Source: Betaproteobacteria bacterium (GTDB taxonomy: Bacteria > Bdellovibrionota_B > Oligoflexia > Silvanigrellales > Silvanigrellaceae). From it: a stretch of DNA of 64,000 nucleotides. The position numbers and the translations under genes were made by a program. The DNA lies in NCBI GenBank assembly GCA_016868315.1, contig VGHE01000009.1, positions 1-64,000 on the forward strand, read 5' to 3'. This document shows, piece after piece, positions 17,067 to 25,906 of the stretch; positions within the stretch are counted from its first letter, which is position 1, and each line of letters starts with the position of its first letter. A model generated the notes under the pieces. That model saw nothing but the letters and a program-made list of their open reading frames with translations. It was not told the DNA's origin and made no database searches.

Positions 17067-18203
17067 TCATGTGTAGGGAAGATGCGGTTCCCATTCGCGG
17101 AACTGATCGTCAATCAAACCTTTCTCTTGCTCGAGAAACCGACGCACAGGTGCAATGAATTCATCATCGGCAAGAAAGTGCATACTGTAGGTCAATTGAG
17201 GAATAAAACCTCGCGGAATCTTGTGTTCGCCCTGGGCACCTGCCTCATACACCTTGAGTTTGTTGACGATGCAATACTCGATAGCCTGGTAGTAACACAG
17301 TTCGAAATGCAAAAAGCGCACCTCACGCAGGCAGCCCCAATAGCGGCCGAACATCTTTTCGCCTTTTTTGAAATTAATTGCGGCGGCGATGGGTGAACAA
17401 TCGAGGTGTGCGACAAAGAGAACAACTCTGTCTGCCATAGTTTTTATGAGAGTGCGGAAAAACTCCCGACTCAAGCAGGGTATAGAACCCCATCGTTCAT
17501 TGGTGTCGAGATAAAGGCGAGCCATCAAGTCGGCATCTTCCTCGGTCAATTGATTGCCCGTGCGAGTTTCGATGGTCAGACCCGAGGTCGCCAGAAGTTG
17601 ACGTCTTTCAAGTTGGATTTGTCGCCTACGTTTCGATTTTAGGGTCGAGAGAAATTGGTCGAAGTTTGCATACCCGTTATTGAACCAGTGGTACTGGAAT
17701 CCATGCCGCAGCATGAACTCTTTTTGTGCGAATGAACTGAGGTGCTCTTTTTGCAAGAAAAGCACGTGCACCGAAGAGCAGCCAATTCTTTTCGCGATTG
17801 AGATCAGTTCATCGGCAACAAGAGTTTCCATCGCAGAGCGATTGGCTGCCGGATGCACCAAGACTCGAGGCCCCGTAGCGGGTGTGTAGGGCACCGCGGC
17901 CACGAGCTTCGGATAGTATTCCTGACCTGCACGCGCATAAGCCTGGTTCCAGGCATGGTCAAACACAAACTCACCATACCCATGCGATTTAACGTAACAA
18001 AACGTTGCAGCGCACAGCCGAGCTTGAGAGTCTCTGACGATGACGTAGAAAGGCAGCCAACCCATGTCGGGCCCTGCGCAGCCTGTAACCTCAAGAGCAT
18101 GCAAATGCTCGTAGTCGGCAAATGGATAATCTGGGCAGGTTAAGGCATTCCACTCGGCCGCAGAAATGCCTTCTAGGGTTTGCCGAACCTCGAGTGAAAA
18201 CAT
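17067..18203 (-). CDS. COG3146/DUF482 family predicted N-acyltransferase (GNAT fold)
   Basis: The 378-residue soluble protein is of the type formerly called peptidogalycan biosynthesis protein. Recognisable stretches are HAWNQAYARAGQEYYPKL, VHVLFL, a KSKRRRQIQLERR basic helix and EAGAQGEHKIPRGF near the C-terminus. The family is predicted to have a FemAB-like double GNAT fold; its substrate is not established. ATG 18203 lies directly behind the U-tract of a terminator-like hairpin whose descending arm holds AGGAGG, 12 nt upstream. The track start at 18233 begins inside that hairpin. A TTG nearer the AGGAGG is an alternative start. Confidence 0.8.
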   Translation of the reverse strand: MFSLEVRQTLEGISAAEWNALTCPDYPFADYEHLHALEVTGCAGPDMGWLPFYVIVRDSQARLCAATFCYVKSHGYGEFVFDHAWNQAYARAGQEYYPKLVAAVPYTPATGPRVLVHPAANRSAMETLVADELISIAKRIGCSSVHVLFLQKEHLSSFAQKEFMLRHGFQYHWFNNGYANFDQFLSTLKSKRRRQIQLERRQLLATSGLTIETRTGNQLTEEDADLMARLYLDTNERWGSIPCLSREFFRTLIKTMADRVVLFVAHLDCSPIAAAINFKKGEKMFGRYWGCLREVRFLHFELCYYQAIEYCIVNKLKVYEAGAQGEHKIPRGFIPQLTYSMHFLADDEFIAPVRRFLEQEKGLIDDQFREWEPHLPYT

Positions 18204-18244
18204 AAAAAGCAAAAGCCTCCTCTGATCTTTCAAACAGAAGAGGC
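18204..18244 (-). terminator. intrinsic terminator that also carries the next gene's Shine-Dalgarno
   Basis: On the minus strand GCCTCTTCTG and CAGAGGAGGC form a 10-bp stem with one mismatch and a 10-nt loop, followed by TTTTGCTTTTT. This is a normal intrinsic terminator for the gene ending at 18295. The T-run ends exactly at ATG 18203 of the next gene, and AGGAGG (18221-18216) is in the 3' arm, so folding would also hide the ribosome-binding site. Confidence 0.75.
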
Positions 18245-18294
18245 ATCAACTTGCAAGGCTTCCTAGCGTTTGCAGGCGAGGTTTAATCAAACCA

Positions 18295-19281
18295 TCACTT
18301 CACTTCAACCGCGCTACCACGGGTGAATTCCCAGCGTCCTGAAGCAACATTGAGACCACCCACGCGAACAAAATAGTTGCCGGGAGTCACTCCGCTCAGA
18401 GCCACCTGTTTCTTGTTGGTAGAGAAGGAAAAGGTAATACTGCCAAAGTTTTGCTCGCCAGCGAATTCCAGACGGTAATGAGCCGCTTCGCCGTCGGCAC
18501 TCCACTGCAACGTATCTGTAGCTGCGATGGAGGCACCAACCTGCATACCGATGTTGAGCTTCGGAGCTGGGCTAATCGCAATTTCATTTGATTCTGTTTT
18601 GCCTGACACACGCCAGTAGACCTTACCTGCGGGAGGGTTTGGAATACGCAGCTGCCCTGCAGCGTTGGTGGTACCGGTCATGTACATAACCGAAAAATCC
18701 TGCATGCGAGAGACTTCAATCGCCGTGCCTGCAGGGGCGGAAACGAGCGGCCCTCCACCTTTTTCATTGTAGGCGTAAGTCGCAGAGGCCGAGGGCGCGG
18801 GAGCAGAAACCAGCTCCTCTTCTTCACCTTCTTCTTCCTCATCGAACTCTTCTTCTTTATCAACATCTGCAAACTCAGTGTCAGTTGCACCCACAGCTTT
18901 AGAGGCTTCGTCTTTCTTCTCGCCTGCTTGGCCAGCAGCATCCGGTGCCGGAGTCGTTGCAATCGTCGGTGTTTCGGTCGAAATCGCGCTATCTCCGAAC
19001 ACGAAATAATAGACACTCGACACAACGATTGTGGCCGATACACCTAGGATGAGGCCCATCATTATCTTGCGGCGCTTGTCATCGCCACCCATGCCACCAT
19101 CGCGGAAAATCTGGCTCACAGCGTTCGTGCCGCCACCAAATCCGCTCGAAAATTCTCCACCCGTTCCTTGTGCCGATTGAGACTTGGGCGCACCTCCGGC
19201 AGAACCTCCGAAGGTACCGTTGGCAGAGCCGAAGCCGGTGTCGAACTGGGAGCTGTTATTCTGTTCATCTTTACGTGCCAT
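18295..19281 (-). CDS. single-pass membrane protein with Gly-rich N-terminus and acidic linker
   Basis: The 328-residue protein begins with a Gly/Ser/Asn-rich cytoplasmic region (~1-65), then a basic KRRK and one membrane helix (MGLILGVSATIVVSSVYYFV, ~75-95), then an acidic linker (EEEFDEEEEGEEEE) and a C-terminal half (~170-328) of beta-rich sequence. The C-terminal part (LQWSADGEAAHYRLEFAG) resembles Ig/fibronectin-like or FecR-C-terminal-type repeats that contact periplasmic surfaces. No catalytic motif is seen. Topology is probably type II (C-terminus outside). A terminator follows it. Function unknown; a structural envelope role is a guess. Confidence 0.75.
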   Translation of the reverse strand: MARKDEQNNSSQFDTGFGSANGTFGGSAGGAPKSQSAQGTGGEFSSGFGGGTNAVSQIFRDGGMGGDDKRRKIMMGLILGVSATIVVSSVYYFVFGDSAISTETPTIATTPAPDAAGQAGEKKDEASKAVGATDTEFADVDKEEEFDEEEEGEEEELVSAPAPSASATYAYNEKGGGPLVSAPAGTAIEVSRMQDFSVMYMTGTTNAAGQLRIPNPPAGKVYWRVSGKTESNEIAISPAPKLNIGMQVGASIAATDTLQWSADGEAAHYRLEFAGEQNFGSITFSFSTNKKQVALSGVTPGNYFVRVGGLNVASGRWEFTRGSAVEVK

Positions 19282-19419
19282 GACCTAGAACCTCTTCGGT
19301 GCGTGAGTCGTCTCTAGAACTACGTTTCACACGGTTCATCGGCGGATGGTGAGGCGAGTTTAATCCGTTTGTCGATGGTTTGACGAACCGGCAAAAAGCA
19401 CCCACTTCAGCCCTACAAT

Positions 19420-19444
19420 GTGCCTCCGGCTGTGCCAGAGACAC
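19420..19444 (-). terminator. GC-rich hairpin downstream of the mevalonate/patatin operon
   Basis: On the minus strand GTGTCTCTGGC and GCCGGAGGCAC can form an uninterrupted 11-bp stem (two G-U pairs) with an ACA loop, 28 bp after the patatin stop. No T-run follows, so it may be an RNA 3' stabiliser or a weak terminator rather than a classical one. The rest of the 190-bp gap 19282-19471 holds nothing else I can name. Confidence 0.4.
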
Positions 19445-19471
19445 ATGCTCTTTCGGTGGCTCAAAATAATT

Positions 19472-21214
19472 TCAAGAAAACTGTTTACTGAGAAGGAGTT
19501 CTATTGTGCTACGTGGCTTCAGAACAAGCCCGTGCTTGGCGAATTTATGAACGAGAGAGTCATATTGAGCCAAAATCTGCTGCACAGCTCCGCGGTAGCC
19601 CATCTCGGCAAGCTCCGTACGAATGCGATAGCGCATCGGGTTGCCGGCCATCGCCTCCATCACCTCATCGGTGGGGCGGAAAACCACAAAATCGACATCA
19701 GGATTCACATCCATGCTGTGCTTGAGCATCGATGAAAAACGAGTTTGCACAAGGCTCTTGATTGCCTGAACTGCGGTGAAATAACCGCCATGTCGCATCA
19801 CTGCGCCAGGGAAATTACTCGTGTAGGCAACCATTGGGTCAATCATCAGAATAAGCCCCGCGCCTTTGCGGATGGCCGTGTTGAAATCCGAAGAACTGGT
19901 CAACTGCCCGTCAGCAAACCAGTGCCCATTCACCCGCTCAGGAAGATAGAACGGCGGCAGTGCAGTGCTTGCACGAATGGCTTGGCTGATTTTGATATTC
20001 CGCCAAGGCTCCTCGCCAAAGACAACATGTTCTCCGGTGTCTTGGTCGGTTGCACTGATATAAAGTTCTTTGGAAAGCGCACTGATGTTGTCAGGAATTC
20101 CAAGACGCGAGAGTTGCCTTTCAATAAAGGCCTTGAGGCGCTCACCACGGAAGAAGCCTACGGGCACGAGACGTTGCAGTCGCACAACCACTTCACCTGG
20201 ATCAAGTGTCGAGAGCATCCGCAGCACGCCCACAATCCGGCTCACGATTTCCCCACCAGCCAAATCGAAAATAACATTCAGAGACAACGGGTCGAGTTTG
20301 CCATGACGCTTATAAAGTTGCTTGAGAATATCGTGCGAATGTGTTCCAGCTGCCAAAAACGATGCCAAAATGGCACCTGATGACACCCCACAAAAAATAT
20401 CGAACTGGTTGCATGCACTTCCGTCCATGGCATCGTCGAGCGCATTGGTGACGCCAATCGCGTAAATGTAACCTTCAAGCCCGCCGCCAGAAATACACAG
20501 ACTTTTTTTTTGCTGCGACATGCGGAACTCGTAGAGCTGACGAATTGCAAACAAAAAAAGCTGCGCTGAACTTGCCGGATCGGTGATCACGCCGCGCACA
20601 TTCGCAAGACCCAAATTAAAAGAGCGCGTCTGGTTGTCTTCGCTGGAAGGCAAAACAACAAGGATGCGTCGGGTTGGATAGTGATAGCCGCGTGGCGAAA
20701 AACTTGTGAGCGCACTGCGAAAGTCTTCAAAGAGTGGTGGCTTGTTCGAGCCATTGTTTGGCTCGTTCTGTTGAACGCTGTGCAAAACCTCTGCGGACGA
20801 TGAAGACTGGTCGCCATTATCGAGGGAACTTTCCCCAGCTAACTTCTGCGCTGCATCTGAAGCACGACGCTTCGAGGTTTTTTGATGCACACCAGGAATT
20901 TTAGGAAGTTGAACGCGCTCATCGAGAATAATCAAATCGGGTTCGAGGTGTGCAATGTTGTGAGCGACTTGAAAAATATCAGAGCAGAAGAAGATAGTGG
21001 CCGGCGCCTGCATCTCATGACCGGCGATAAACGACGGCAAGCGCCTTGCGAGTGCTTTGCTGAGAACGAAAGCTTCGCCCTGCCCTTGGAGCCCCGGCTC
21101 TGGTTGGATGCCCACACGACGAAAGTCGGCCGACAACTGAGCGAGCACGGCCTGGGTGCCCAAATAGACAACCCGAAATCCTCGCGCACGTTGATCGTTC
21201 TGTTCAGCCGTCAT
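19472..21214 (-). CDS. patatin-like phospholipase with degenerate receiver-like N-terminal region
   Basis: Residues ~237-580 form a patatin domain: oxyanion-hole GGGLEG (~243-248), nucleophile motif GVSSG with Ser278, and dyad aspartate in DGQ (~435). Patatins are acyl hydrolases acting on phospholipids or other acyl lipids. Residues 1-235 are unusual: RVVYLGTQAVLAQL...EPDLIILDE (~93-99) and a second RRILVVLPS block (~182-190) both look like degenerate response-regulator or Rossmann-like folds, joined by a low-complexity linker (~110-160). The nucleophile and dyad are intact, so hydrolase activity is likely. It has no signal peptide. It lies 41 bp downstream of mevalonate kinase on the same strand and is likely part of that operon. 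Confidence 0.85.
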   Translation of the reverse strand: MTAEQNDQRARGFRVVYLGTQAVLAQLSADFRRVGIQPEPGLQGQGEAFVLSKALARRLPSFIAGHEMQAPATIFFCSDIFQVAHNIAHLEPDLIILDERVQLPKIPGVHQKTSKRRASDAAQKLAGESSLDNGDQSSSSAEVLHSVQQNEPNNGSNKPPLFEDFRSALTSFSPRGYHYPTRRILVVLPSSEDNQTRSFNLGLANVRGVITDPASSAQLFLFAIRQLYEFRMSQQKKSLCISGGGLEGYIYAIGVTNALDDAMDGSACNQFDIFCGVSSGAILASFLAAGTHSHDILKQLYKRHGKLDPLSLNVIFDLAGGEIVSRIVGVLRMLSTLDPGEVVVRLQRLVPVGFFRGERLKAFIERQLSRLGIPDNISALSKELYISATDQDTGEHVVFGEEPWRNIKISQAIRASTALPPFYLPERVNGHWFADGQLTSSSDFNTAIRKGAGLILMIDPMVAYTSNFPGAVMRHGGYFTAVQAIKSLVQTRFSSMLKHSMDVNPDVDFVVFRPTDEVMEAMAGNPMRYRIRTELAEMGYRGAVQQILAQYDSLVHKFAKHGLVLKPRSTIELLLSKQFS

Positions 21215-21255
21215 GGTGTGCCCCCCCGGAACTCAAAGCGAATCGAATCCAGAGT

Positions 21256-22263
21256 CTATGGATTTTCGTCCGCGCGCACAAATGTCAGATAATGTGGGTA
21301 TTCTTTCCATGCAGTCGAGAACGGAATGGGGGGTGAAGAGGCAAAAATCCCCAACGCTAAACCACCTCCACCGCCCCCCGTCAGCTTCGCTCCCAGGGCG
21401 CCGCACTTGCGCAGCTCAGCTACGCAGGCGTCGAGTTTTTGTGTTGAGACCTGCAAAGATTGCAGCGCCATGTGCGCCGCATTGAGGCTTTCGCCCAGTC
21501 CCAAGAGATCTCCTCTCTCCAGGGAAGCAATAACGCGCTCCGACAACTCACCAATCAACATAAAAGTAGATTCGACACTTTCACGCTGAGTCTCCCGCAA
21601 ATGCGCGACCTTTTGCACCATGGTGCGCGTCGGCGTGCGTTCACGGGTATCAATGAGTAACAACCAAAATCCTTTGCCGTTGCGCACAGAGCGTGAGCCC
21701 TGCTCGCGAACAAAACGAATGATTCCATCGGCCACAACCGTCGCTGCATCGAGACCGCTGGCACGACCATGAAAAAAACCATCGAGACGGTTTGCAAACA
21801 GTGAAATTTCGGCAGACGACCGCGCCTGTCCCAGTGTACGGGCAAGAGCCCTAAGCAAAGCAGCACTCAATGCGGCAGACCCACCCATTCCTGCGCCCAA
21901 CGGCAACTGCGAAAGGATTTCAATCTTCTGTGGTTCATACTTTTCGAGAAGATGTTCATTGTCTTCTTGATTAAGTAACAGACGCAAACCCAAATCGAGA
22001 GATTGAGTTAGCCGAAGCCTCTCCTCTAATGGCAACTGAACCAGCGTGTCTGCCATCGTCAGGCTCCAGACCTGCTGCCAGTGGTCGATTGCGTTCGCGG
22101 CGGCTGTTCCCTCTGGTGCCAGACGCTCACCGAATCTTACCGTTAGGGTTTGCGAACGGAGTGGCAGCGCTACGGCTGGGAAGCCCGCAACGGCAGCGTG
22201 TTCCCCAATCAAAATCGCCTTACCACAAGCAAGGCCTTCGGTTCCCGGTTCAGCGAGAAGCAT
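21256..22263 (-). CDS. mvk: mevalonate kinase
   Basis: GHMP-family kinase phosphorylating mevalonate to 5-phosphomevalonate. The 335-residue product has the N-terminal GKAILIGEHAAV motif (~14-25), the ATP-binding loop LPLGAGMGGSAALS (~118-131), DGFFHGRASGLDAATV with the catalytic Asp, and the C-terminal LTGGGGGG motif. These spell mevalonate kinase rather than the other GHMP members upstream. The start overlaps the end of mvaD by 14 bp, implying translational coupling. It is the last core pathway gene in the operon. Confidence 0.92.
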   Translation of the reverse strand: MLLAEPGTEGLACGKAILIGEHAAVAGFPAVALPLRSQTLTVRFGERLAPEGTAAANAIDHWQQVWSLTMADTLVQLPLEERLRLTQSLDLGLRLLLNQEDNEHLLEKYEPQKIEILSQLPLGAGMGGSAALSAALLRALARTLGQARSSAEISLFANRLDGFFHGRASGLDAATVVADGIIRFVREQGSRSVRNGKGFWLLLIDTRERTPTRTMVQKVAHLRETQRESVESTFMLIGELSERVIASLERGDLLGLGESLNAAHMALQSLQVSTQKLDACVAELRKCGALGAKLTGGGGGGLALGIFASSPPIPFSTAWKEYPHYLTFVRADENP

Positions 22264-23530
22264 CGAGGTCTCCCTCCGCGAAGAAAACCGCTGCCTCTGC
22301 GAGAGGCAATTGTTTCAGAGATGAATGATAAGGCTCCTGGCGCAAGGCAGCTCGGAGGCCATGCGTTTCGCCTATTTCGATGGATTGCCCCTGGGTGTTT
22401 CCCCACAGCAACTGCGCTCCAGAGAAGCTCCCCTGCTGCGCAAGCTGAGTCAGGTAGCTTTGCATGTGCTGAGCCGCATCGGGCAGAAATAAAAAATGAG
22501 GATTGGCGCCCGCATCGAGCGTCCAAAGCATATTCGCAGCATGCGCATCCCTGTAGGTCACGAAGTGTGCAATAGCCTGAGAGGTCTTTCTGCTCATATA
22601 TTCGAGTTTGGTTGCGCCAGAGAGCATTACAGCGTGCATTTCAAAAGCATCGAGCTCGCTCAGACGCTGCACTGTGCGAAAGTCGCCTTCAGCAAGTGCG
22701 GTTCTAAATTCTTGCAGTCTACGCGGATAATGAGCCAAGCGGATATCTTGAAGGACACTCGTCTGTGCCAACACATGCCCCTCTGAACTCCCAACGGATT
22801 TTTCTGACGAATCAAGAACCAATACGCAATGCTGCATCTGTGCAAAGTTTGGATGCGTGGCAAGAGACATGGTTGCAGAGGAATCTCCACGTTCAGCCAA
22901 CTCCCAAACCACATACTGCGATGATTCGGGCGCCTGAGCAAAAACTGCTGAACGTGTCGCAGAACCACTTCCTATACGCGCCCATTCTGTCAGCCAAAAT
23001 TGAAGGTCGGCTTCGCTCAAAAACCGTTTGAGGTTCAGAAGATCGGCCACTGCTGCGGCCAACGCTGCGTACCCAGCCGCACTTGAGGCAACCCCACAGG
23101 CCGTTGGAAAATTATTCACACTCTCGACCCGAACTGCAATTTCATCGGCGAAACCATGGAGGATAGACTTAAGAAAGCCCTCCATTTTTGCAGGCATTGC
23201 AGCTTCGCTCGCATTCAGCATCAACGAAAAGTGAGGACGTTCCGCGAATGAAGGAGACTGGCCATCCTTTAACGGAACAAAACGCCCGCGAACGGTCAAC
23301 CGTGTATAAGCACGAAAGGCATTCAAGGTCAGGCTCACACTCGAGTTCATCGGAAGTTGGTGCAATCCGTTTTTCTTGCCCCAGTATTTGAGCAAAGCGA
23401 TGTTGCTCGGCGCACTGCTCCAGCCTTCATCTCCGGATTGCAGTAAAAGTTCACCGCGCTGCCGTGCGTGCAGAAGACGCTCAGATAGGGCTGCTAGCCG
23501 CGGATTCTGACGAAAAATATTTTCATTCAT
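22250..23530 (-). CDS. mvaD: diphosphomevalonate decarboxylase
   Basis: ATP-dependent enzyme making isopentenyl diphosphate from mevalonate 5-diphosphate. Diagnostic motifs are SAPSNIALLKYWGK (~41-54), LPMNSSVSLTL and NNFPTACGVASSAAGYAAL. At 426 residues it is longer than many family members (about 330-400) because of an N-terminal extension of ~35 residues and a longer C-terminus. The start shares an ATGA overlap with the upstream phosphomevalonate kinase gene, and its end overlaps mvk by 14 bp. The phosphomevalonate decarboxylase variant is unlikely given the nearby phosphomevalonate kinase. Confidence 0.93.
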   Translation of the reverse strand: MNENIFRQNPRLAALSERLLHARQRGELLLQSGDEGWSSAPSNIALLKYWGKKNGLHQLPMNSSVSLTLNAFRAYTRLTVRGRFVPLKDGQSPSFAERPHFSLMLNASEAAMPAKMEGFLKSILHGFADEIAVRVESVNNFPTACGVASSAAGYAALAAAVADLLNLKRFLSEADLQFWLTEWARIGSGSATRSAVFAQAPESSQYVVWELAERGDSSATMSLATHPNFAQMQHCVLVLDSSEKSVGSSEGHVLAQTSVLQDIRLAHYPRRLQEFRTALAEGDFRTVQRLSELDAFEMHAVMLSGATKLEYMSRKTSQAIAHFVTYRDAHAANMLWTLDAGANPHFLFLPDAAQHMQSYLTQLAQQGSFSGAQLLWGNTQGQSIEIGETHGLRAALRQEPYHSSLKQLPLAEAAVFFAEGDLDASR

Positions 23531-24591
23531 TGTTCTTCCTCAAATGCGAAGCTAACTTTCATTCGTGAAGCTGAAATCTGAGCTATGATTGCATCAATCT
23601 CTGACCGTGTTGCCATGACCCAAAGACAATCACCATGTCCTGCACCCATCGTCTTCCATGGAATTTCAGCGCGCTCACATGCAGCTACGAAATTCTGGAT
23701 TTCAGAGGTCTGAGGAAGCAGATCGGCTCGCAGTGCAAGGGCAGCTGCTTCGCGGCACAATTGCGCGGCGCGCAGAGAGGTCGGGTCTTGCAAAAATTGC
23801 CGCGCTAATGCTGTTTGTGCCTCAAAAAATCGTTCCGGAAGTTCTTTCCGAAGGGTGTTTTTCAAAACAGAACGGGTGTCAGAACGCACCCCCGTTTCCA
23901 CAAAGCATCCGAGCCGACGCAGCTCAGTTTGACCAATGGAGAGCGAAGAGATTTCAGGCTCAAAGCTATTCAAATTCAGAGCAGATGAATATCCCTTGTT
24001 CTTAAACTGCAGAACTCTGGCATGCGACTGCGTAGGAAAATGCAATGCTGACCACACTTGAACAGCAACATCATATCCGCTCCCACGTCCTTGAAGCCGC
24101 AGAAGTGAATCGAATAGGCGCTGCCAATATTTATCGATACCAACCTGCGCCATTCCAGACTGTGCAAAAAATTGTTCGGCCAGGGCAATGTGGAAGCAGG
24201 CCAACAACGCCGATGAACTTCCAAAACCCAAACTGGGAGAAAAACTGGCGACCACCTCGGCAGCCACTGAAACCCCAACCAGATGCGCTCGGAAGCCTGA
24301 AAGGTAACAGGCGAAATTCCGACGTTCGTCATTTGTTTCGAGAGCAAGGAATTCTTCAATTTGATTCGATTTAAGATGAATGGATCCCGATAAAAAGTCA
24401 CTCGCAAACTGGTGCGAAGCATCTTCTTCGCCAGAGGCGAAGGAAAAATCCAACGCCATGCGAAACTCAGGCAAGGTGACAACCACCGCATCACCGCCAC
24501 GCATCACGCCGTACTCACCAAAAAGCAAAGCTTTACCGGGAACAGAGATCGCCCGTAAACGGTTATGGTTCTTTTGCTGAATCGGTTCCAC
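23527..24591 (-). CDS. phosphomevalonate kinase (GHMP family)
   Basis: The 354-residue GHMP kinase has SVPGKALLFGEYGVM (~16-30), SPSLGFGSSSALL (ATP loop) and GRGSGYDVAVQ, the last typical of phosphomevalonate kinases, plus a C-terminal MGAGHGDC loop. It would convert 5-phosphomevalonate to the diphosphate, completing the classical route with mvk and mvaD in the same operon. The start is GTG 24591, 29 bp inside the end of HMG-CoA reductase; the ribosome-binding site is weak, so coupling to upstream translation is likely. Assignment to phosphomevalonate rather than another small molecule rests on motifs and context. Confidence 0.85.
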   Translation of the reverse strand: MEPIQQKNHNRLRAISVPGKALLFGEYGVMRGGDAVVVTLPEFRMALDFSFASGEEDASHQFASDFLSGSIHLKSNQIEEFLALETNDERRNFACYLSGFRAHLVGVSVAAEVVASFSPSLGFGSSSALLACFHIALAEQFFAQSGMAQVGIDKYWQRLFDSLLRLQGRGSGYDVAVQVWSALHFPTQSHARVLQFKNKGYSSALNLNSFEPEISSLSIGQTELRRLGCFVETGVRSDTRSVLKNTLRKELPERFFEAQTALARQFLQDPTSLRAAQLCREAAALALRADLLPQTSEIQNFVAACERAEIPWKTMGAGHGDCLWVMATRSEIDAIIAQISASRMKVSFAFEEEQ

Positions 24592-25906
24592 GTGCCACCG
24601 CCGTCAACGAGGGCATGTGATCATAGCGCCTCAGCATTTCGATGTTCTTCTCATGAAGCGCCATATGTCCGCGCTGAATTCCCTCGCAGGCCAAGGCGCG
24701 CAGAGCCGACAAATTCTGTGCCAAACCAACGCTCGCGATCAAACCGGAGAGTACGCCTGCTTCTGGATGGCCAAGCAAGGAGAGCGTCGACTGCACTGCA
24801 GGATGCAAACGTGTGACACCACCGACCGTGCCCACCGCCACCGGCACGGCAATCTCACCCACAAGCTGACCCTCTTCACCTTTGATCCAACGCGTCAGAG
24901 GTTTGTATTGGCCACTCATCGCTGCAAAGGCGTGAGCACCAGCTTCTACAGCGCGCCAGTCGTTCCCGGTGGCAATAACCACAGGGTCAATACCGTTCAT
25001 GATGCCCTTGTTGTGAGTCGCTGCACGATATGGATCGAGCTCGGCAAATTCCCATGCTTCAACGATCCGATCGACTGCTTCTGCACCGGTGAAGCCACCT
25101 ATTTCGAGAGTCTTGCTGTCCACCTCGCAACGCACACGCGTGATTCGGTGCACGGTTAGATTGGTGAGAATCTTCAGTCCAACGCGGCAAGGAATTGAGC
25201 TGGGCAACCAACGACCAATGTCTTCGGCGATCGTGTTGACGATGTTTGCGCCCATGGCCTCGCGCGTATCCACGTGCACATGAATGACGAAAACTCCAGG
25301 CTTGGGCAAAATACGGATCTCGACTCCTACTGTTCCACCGCCTCGGCTCAGCAAGCGAGGATGACACGCATTGGCCCGGTCGATGAGCTCAGCCCGAACG
25401 GATTCAAACCAACCAGGAACCCGCGCGGCATCTTCACTCTGGACTGTGAACTGGATTTGGCTGGTTGCAATCGATTTGGTGGGAGAGGTGAAAAAACCTC
25501 CGCGCGAGCGCGCGAGCTTCGCGCCATGACTCGCTGCAGCAACAACACTCGATTCTTCCACGGCCATTGGAATGAGATACTCACGACCGTCGATGAGAAA
25601 GTTTGTAGCCACTCCGAGCGGGAGGGCGAATGCACCGATGCAGTTTTCGATAAAGGTATCGGCGAGATCTTGAGAAAGATTCTCGGCACTAAAGAGCGCC
25701 CCTGCAGCATCTCGGGATAGAAAACCTCTTTCGACAAGCGCAGTAAGCCGCGCCTTAACGCTCATCTGTGCAAATCCAGAGATGCGACTCGACCGCGCAG
25801 CGGGGGCGTTTTTGACCTCTTCCCGCAATCCGCTTTCTACTCCATGCGCCAATACACAGGCGGACGTTTCGTTCGAAGCAACAATATTCAAATCGGAAGT
25901 TGTCAT
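24563..25906 (-). CDS. mvaA: hydroxymethylglutaryl-CoA reductase, class II
   Basis: Reduces HMG-CoA to mevalonate and commits carbon to isoprenoids. The 447-residue protein lacks a membrane anchor, as in bacterial class II enzymes. Motifs visible are ENCIGAFALPLGVATNF (~87-103), MAVEESSVVAAAS with the catalytic Glu (~117), TREAMGANIVNT, and ATHNKGIMNGIDPV with the catalytic Lys. An N-terminal stretch of ~40 residues before SSRISGF is not conserved-looking. The ATG overlaps the idi2 stop as ATGA. HMG-CoA synthase, which would supply the substrate, is not in the window. Confidence 0.95.
   Translation of the reverse strand: MTTSDLNIVASNETSACVLAHGVESGLREEVKNAPAARSSRISGFAQMSVKARLTALVERGFLSRDAAGALFSAENLSQDLADTFIENCIGAFALPLGVATNFLIDGREYLIPMAVEESSVVAAASHGAKLARSRGGFFTSPTKSIATSQIQFTVQSEDAARVPGWFESVRAELIDRANACHPRLLSRGGGTVGVEIRILPKPGVFVIHVHVDTREAMGANIVNTIAEDIGRWLPSSIPCRVGLKILTNLTVHRITRVRCEVDSKTLEIGGFTGAEAVDRIVEAWEFAELDPYRAATHNKGIMNGIDPVVIATGNDWRAVEAGAHAFAAMSGQYKPLTRWIKGEEGQLVGEIAVPVAVGTVGGVTRLHPAVQSTLSLLGHPEAGVLSGLIASVGLAQNLSALRALACEGIQRGHMALHEKNIEMLRRYDHMPSLTAVARGTDSAKEP

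Noticed and set aside
19745-20380. 211-codon plus-strand frame inside the patatin gene
   Set aside because: Antisense to the patatin catalytic domain; its sequence is unusually His/Cys/Gln-rich as expected of a shadow.
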